From contig CAYUCV010000053.1 of the NCBI GenBank assembly GCA_964443545.1, positions 1 through 5,698 on the forward strand: DNA of 5,698 bases, read 5' to 3'. Shown piece after piece: positions 5,078 through 5,698 of the stretch (positions are counted from its first letter, which is position 1; each line of letters opens with the position of its first letter). The position numbers were made by a program, and so were the translations under genes. The notes beneath the pieces are model-generated. The model did no database searches. It was not told the DNA's origin and saw nothing but the letters and a program-made list of their open reading frames with translations. This DNA comes from JBAZKV01 sp964443545. GTDB taxonomy: Bacteria > Margulisbacteria > WOR-1 > JAKLHX01 > JBAZKV01.

Positions 5078-5698
5078 CTATTTCCCTGCCACCTTGTTCA
5101 CTTCTCCAAGAAGTTTTTGATAGAGAGCAGCATCAAAAATTCTTCCGTCATATCCGCCTGTCAAACCAGGTGTGGCAAGATCATAATCCTTGCGCAGAAC
5201 CGAAAGAGCTTCTGTTATGAGCTTTCTGTGATCAAATCTGGCAGAGGGGTCCAGATAGTATTCAAGCGGGAGGCTAATCCTTCCCGTAACAAATAAGGCA
5301 GATATTATAACATCCAGTTGTGTCTGCGATAGGCCTTTGCCCCTGTACGGGTCCGCGTACATGGAAAAACTGCCCTTTTTCAGGGCTTCTTCAAAGGTTT
5401 TCTTCAGCCGCTCCGATACCAATCCGGGATCAAGATCACTGCTGCTTATCCATCTGCCGTCCCCCACAGGCAGGGGGGCAAACAGCTCCCCCTTCTTTTT
5501 CATATCCGCATGATCACTGATGCTGAGCGCTACCAGCTTAAAAGAGGCATACTTTCTCAAATGTTCCGGATAGTCGATCTTTCCGGGACCGAACTGCGTC
5601 CTTATCCATTTCAGTTCCTCTCTTGCAGTGTTCGTTGTTGCAATGTTGTTGCAAAGCTTAAAAAGAGCGTCTATTGCCGCTTTTATCACCGCGGGGGC
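5078..5698 (-). CDS. Unrecognised protein, C-terminal 206 residues (partial)
   Basis: The frame is open from the right edge of the window to a TAG at 5078-5080. It is probably longer than what is seen: the only start near the edge is a GTG at 5689 without a visible ribosome-binding site, and the codons before it continue the frame as Ala-Pro-Ala. I do not recognise the family. The protein is soluble in character, with no signal peptide, membrane span or metal-binding Cys cluster in the visible part; the single Cys is at about residue 16. It begins with an amphipathic helix (APAVIKAAIDALFKLC) and is Lys-rich, with predicted helices around ERLKKTFEEALKKG and LITEALSVLRKDY. Further landmarks are FAPLPVGDGRW, MYADPYRGKGLSQTQLD, LPLEYYLDPSARFDH and GLTGGYDGRIFD. 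Codon use looks like that of its neighbours. It ends 43 bases before pdxJ in the same direction, so co-transcription is possible but no functional link can be claimed. Confidence 0.8.
   Translation of the reverse strand, partial: APAVIKAAIDALFKLCNNIATTNTAREELKWIRTQFGPGKIDYPEHLRKYASFKLVALSISDHADMKKKGELFAPLPVGDGRWISSSDLDPGLVSERLKKTFEEALKKGSFSMYADPYRGKGLSQTQLDVIISALFVTGRISLPLEYYLDPSARFDHRKLITEALSVLRKDYDLATPGLTGGYDGRIFDAALYQKLLGEVNKVAGK

Noticed and set aside
5065..5220. Plus-strand 51-codon frame with ATG at 5065 preceded by AGGAG nine bases upstream
   Set aside because: It is fully antisense to the end of the partial gene at 5078-5698, whose reading frame is longer and looks properly coding; the ribosome-binding site match is likely chance and the protein has no recognisable features.

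Overview
The window looks like a piece of a metagenome-assembled genome from an uncultured, probably anaerobic bacterium. The evidence is two scaffold gaps of exactly 100 N, a complete Nfn-type electron-bifurcating transhydrogenase gene pair (typical of anaerobes), and an amidophosphoribosyltransferase of the Fe-S (Bacillus) type. The GlnA N-terminus resembles the Gram-positive/Thermotoga-like GSI-alpha class. Dispersed-repeat-like elements of the kinds described below occur in several candidate phyla, but the phylum cannot be fixed from this sequence alone.

Every convincing gene lies on the minus strand. In transcription order (right to left) they are: the C-terminal part of an unrecognised protein (5078-5698, entering from outside the window); pdxJ for vitamin B6 synthesis (start 5034, stop hidden in the 4216-4315 gap); nfnA/sudB-like FAD/2Fe-2S subunit (4213-3386); nfnB/sudA-like FAD/4Fe-4S subunit (3389-2055, interrupted by the 2976-3075 gap); purF (2045-672); and the first 170 codons of glnA (511-1, running off the left edge). 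nfnA and nfnB overlap by four bases (ATGA) and purF follows nfnB after 9 bases, so nfnA-nfnB-purF are almost certainly co-transcribed. glnA appears to be a separate unit with its own sigma-70-like promoter (543-571).

Functionally, NfnAB would exchange electrons among NADH, NADPH and ferredoxin. PurF uses glutamine to start purine synthesis and GlnA makes that glutamine, so the right-to-left order has a loose redox/nitrogen theme. NfnB is a GltD paralogue and is easily mislabelled as glutamate synthase small subunit; the adjacent NfnA argues for Nfn/Sud.

Two non-coding-style elements stand out. Between purF and glnA is a symmetrical pair of GGAG-plus-hairpin units in inverted orientation (598-659), with the architecture of a REP doublet (BIME/REPIN). 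Inside pdxJ is a 57-base AT-rich tract of degenerate TTTNGRA heptamers (4509-4565), resembling an intergenic dispersed repeat, that is translated in frame as a low-complexity loop, much as Rickettsia palindromic elements are. No RNA genes, CRISPR arrays or transposase genes were found, and no gene-free stretch exceeds 300 bases; the longest is the 160-base purF-glnA interval, which holds the repeat and the glnA promoter.
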